From the NCBI GenBank assembly GCA_964441145.1, contig CAYTUB010000062.1, positions 1 to 15,585 on the forward strand: a stretch of 15,585 nt of DNA, in the 5' to 3' direction. A program made the position numbers and the translations under genes. The stretch is from SHLQ01 sp964441145 (GTDB lineage: Bacteria > Actinomycetota > Acidimicrobiia > Acidimicrobiales > SHLQ01). The first letter of the stretch is position 1, and every line of letters starts with the position of its first letter. The notes under the pieces were generated by a model. That model did no database searches. It was not told the origin of the DNA and saw only the letters and a program-made list of their open reading frames with translations. Of this stretch, positions 15,377-15,585 are shown piece after piece.

Positions 15377-15393
15377 GTTCCACATTGTGGAAC
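15377..15393. promoter_or_regulatory. Perfect 17-bp palindrome, candidate IclR operator of the molybdoenzyme gene
   Basis: GTTCCACATTGTGGAAC has two 8-bp arms around a central T. It matches the two boxes upstream of iclR, and an extra half-site GTTCCA follows 18 bp later (15395-15400). It lies 42 bp before the oxidoreductase start and just downstream of a possible -10 box TACGCT (15361-15366), a position suited to repression. Confidence 0.65.
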
Positions 15394-15421
15394 TGTTCCA
15401 TTTTCGGGTAACCGGAGGACG

Positions 15422-15427
15422 AAGGAG
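15422..15427 (+). promoter_or_regulatory. Shine-Dalgarno of the molybdopterin oxidoreductase gene
   Basis: AAGGAG lies 7 nt before the ATG at 15435. It is one of the strongest ribosome sites in the window and supports this start, although the [4Fe-4S] domain expected upstream is absent. Confidence 0.75.
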
Positions 15428-15434
15428 AGCAGGC

Positions 15435-15585
15435 ATGCCTCGGACACGATTGACGAAACCGTTAATCCGCAAGGACGGCGAGCTCGTTGAAGCGACGTGG
15501 GATGAAGCCCTCGACCGCATCGCTGCAGGATTTGGCGAGGTCCAAGGGAACGGCGAACAGCGCTTTGGCATGTTCAGCTGCTCGA
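15435..15585 (+). CDS. Molybdopterin oxidoreductase, formate-dehydrogenase-alpha-like, 3' end outside the window
   Basis: Only the first 50 codons are present. The sequence RLTKPLIRKDGELVEATWDE followed by ALDRIAAGF and then FGMFSCS is the pattern that follows the iron-sulfur domain in formate dehydrogenase alpha subunits and related bis-MGD enzymes. Formate dehydrogenase would oxidise formate to CO2. Here the ATG falls directly before this segment. The frame upstream is open only to 15336 and encodes no C-x2-C-x3-C cluster motif, so the protein seems to lack the usual N-terminal [4Fe-4S] domain. The catalytic Cys/Sec region is outside the window, so other molybdoenzymes of the family are possible. 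A palindromic operator and a strong ribosome site precede it. Confidence 0.75.
   Translation, partial: MPRTRLTKPLIRKDGELVEATWDEALDRIAAGFGEVQGNGEQRFGMFSCS

Noticed and set aside
15205..15434. A T-box riboswitch controlling proS.
   Set aside because: No TGGN antiterminator box, specifier loop or terminator could be found on the proS strand. The inverted repeats lie upstream of the predicted -10.

Overview
The window looks like chromosomal DNA from a high-GC actinobacterium. Its mix of an F420-type luciferase-like oxidoreductase, a D-3-phosphoglycerate dehydrogenase with intervening and ACT domains, an ACT-domain phosphoserine phosphatase, an IclR regulator and many start codons 5-8 nt behind a TANNNT box would suit Acidimicrobiia or a relative. 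The lineage is an inference from gene content only. No rRNA, tRNA, CRISPR array, prophage or insertion sequence is visible, and no stretch over 300 bases lacks a gene.

Layout. 1-1680 (+): 3' part of a large polytopic DUF2339-type membrane protein, overlapping tail-to-tail by 20 nt with a homocysteine S-methyltransferase (1661-2578, -). 2662-3261 (+): a membrane-anchored DM13-domain protein, followed by a hairpin and a small two-helix membrane protein (3389-3739, +). A strong 11-bp-stem hairpin separates this from a convergent hypothetical gene with a duplicated helical module (3797-4291, -). 4429-6558 (+): a tight three-gene run made of a two-helix membrane protein, a stand-alone GyrB-type GHKL ATPase domain that has lost its catalytic residues, and a VOC/glyoxalase-like protein. 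A glutathionyl-hydroquinone-reductase-like GST follows (6591-7622, +).

7638-11140 (-): rhomboid protease, then serB, then serA. The last two are the third and first steps of serine synthesis from 3-phosphoglycerate. 11162-12876 (-): an IclR-family regulator followed by a luciferase-like monooxygenase. 12986-13495 (+): a small lipoprotein with a faint SurA-N resemblance. 13507-15204 (-): prolyl-tRNA synthetase. 15435-end (+): the first 50 codons of a molybdopterin oxidoreductase resembling formate dehydrogenase alpha.

Regulation. Two near-palindromic boxes upstream of iclR (CCACGATGCGGAAC and CCACGATGTGGAAC) match a perfect 17-bp palindrome, GTTCCACATTGTGGAAC, in front of the molybdopterin oxidoreductase 2.5 kb away. 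This suggests that the IclR protein controls itself and that enzyme. The same 230-bp intergenic region carries two 45-bp direct repeats with a 61-bp period, the first abutting the predicted proS promoter. Several genes appear to be leaderless.

Most of the window is ordinary metabolism. The least explained parts are the catalytically degenerate GyrB-like protein with its membrane partner, the repeat/operator region before the molybdoenzyme, and that enzyme's apparent lack of an N-terminal [4Fe-4S] domain.
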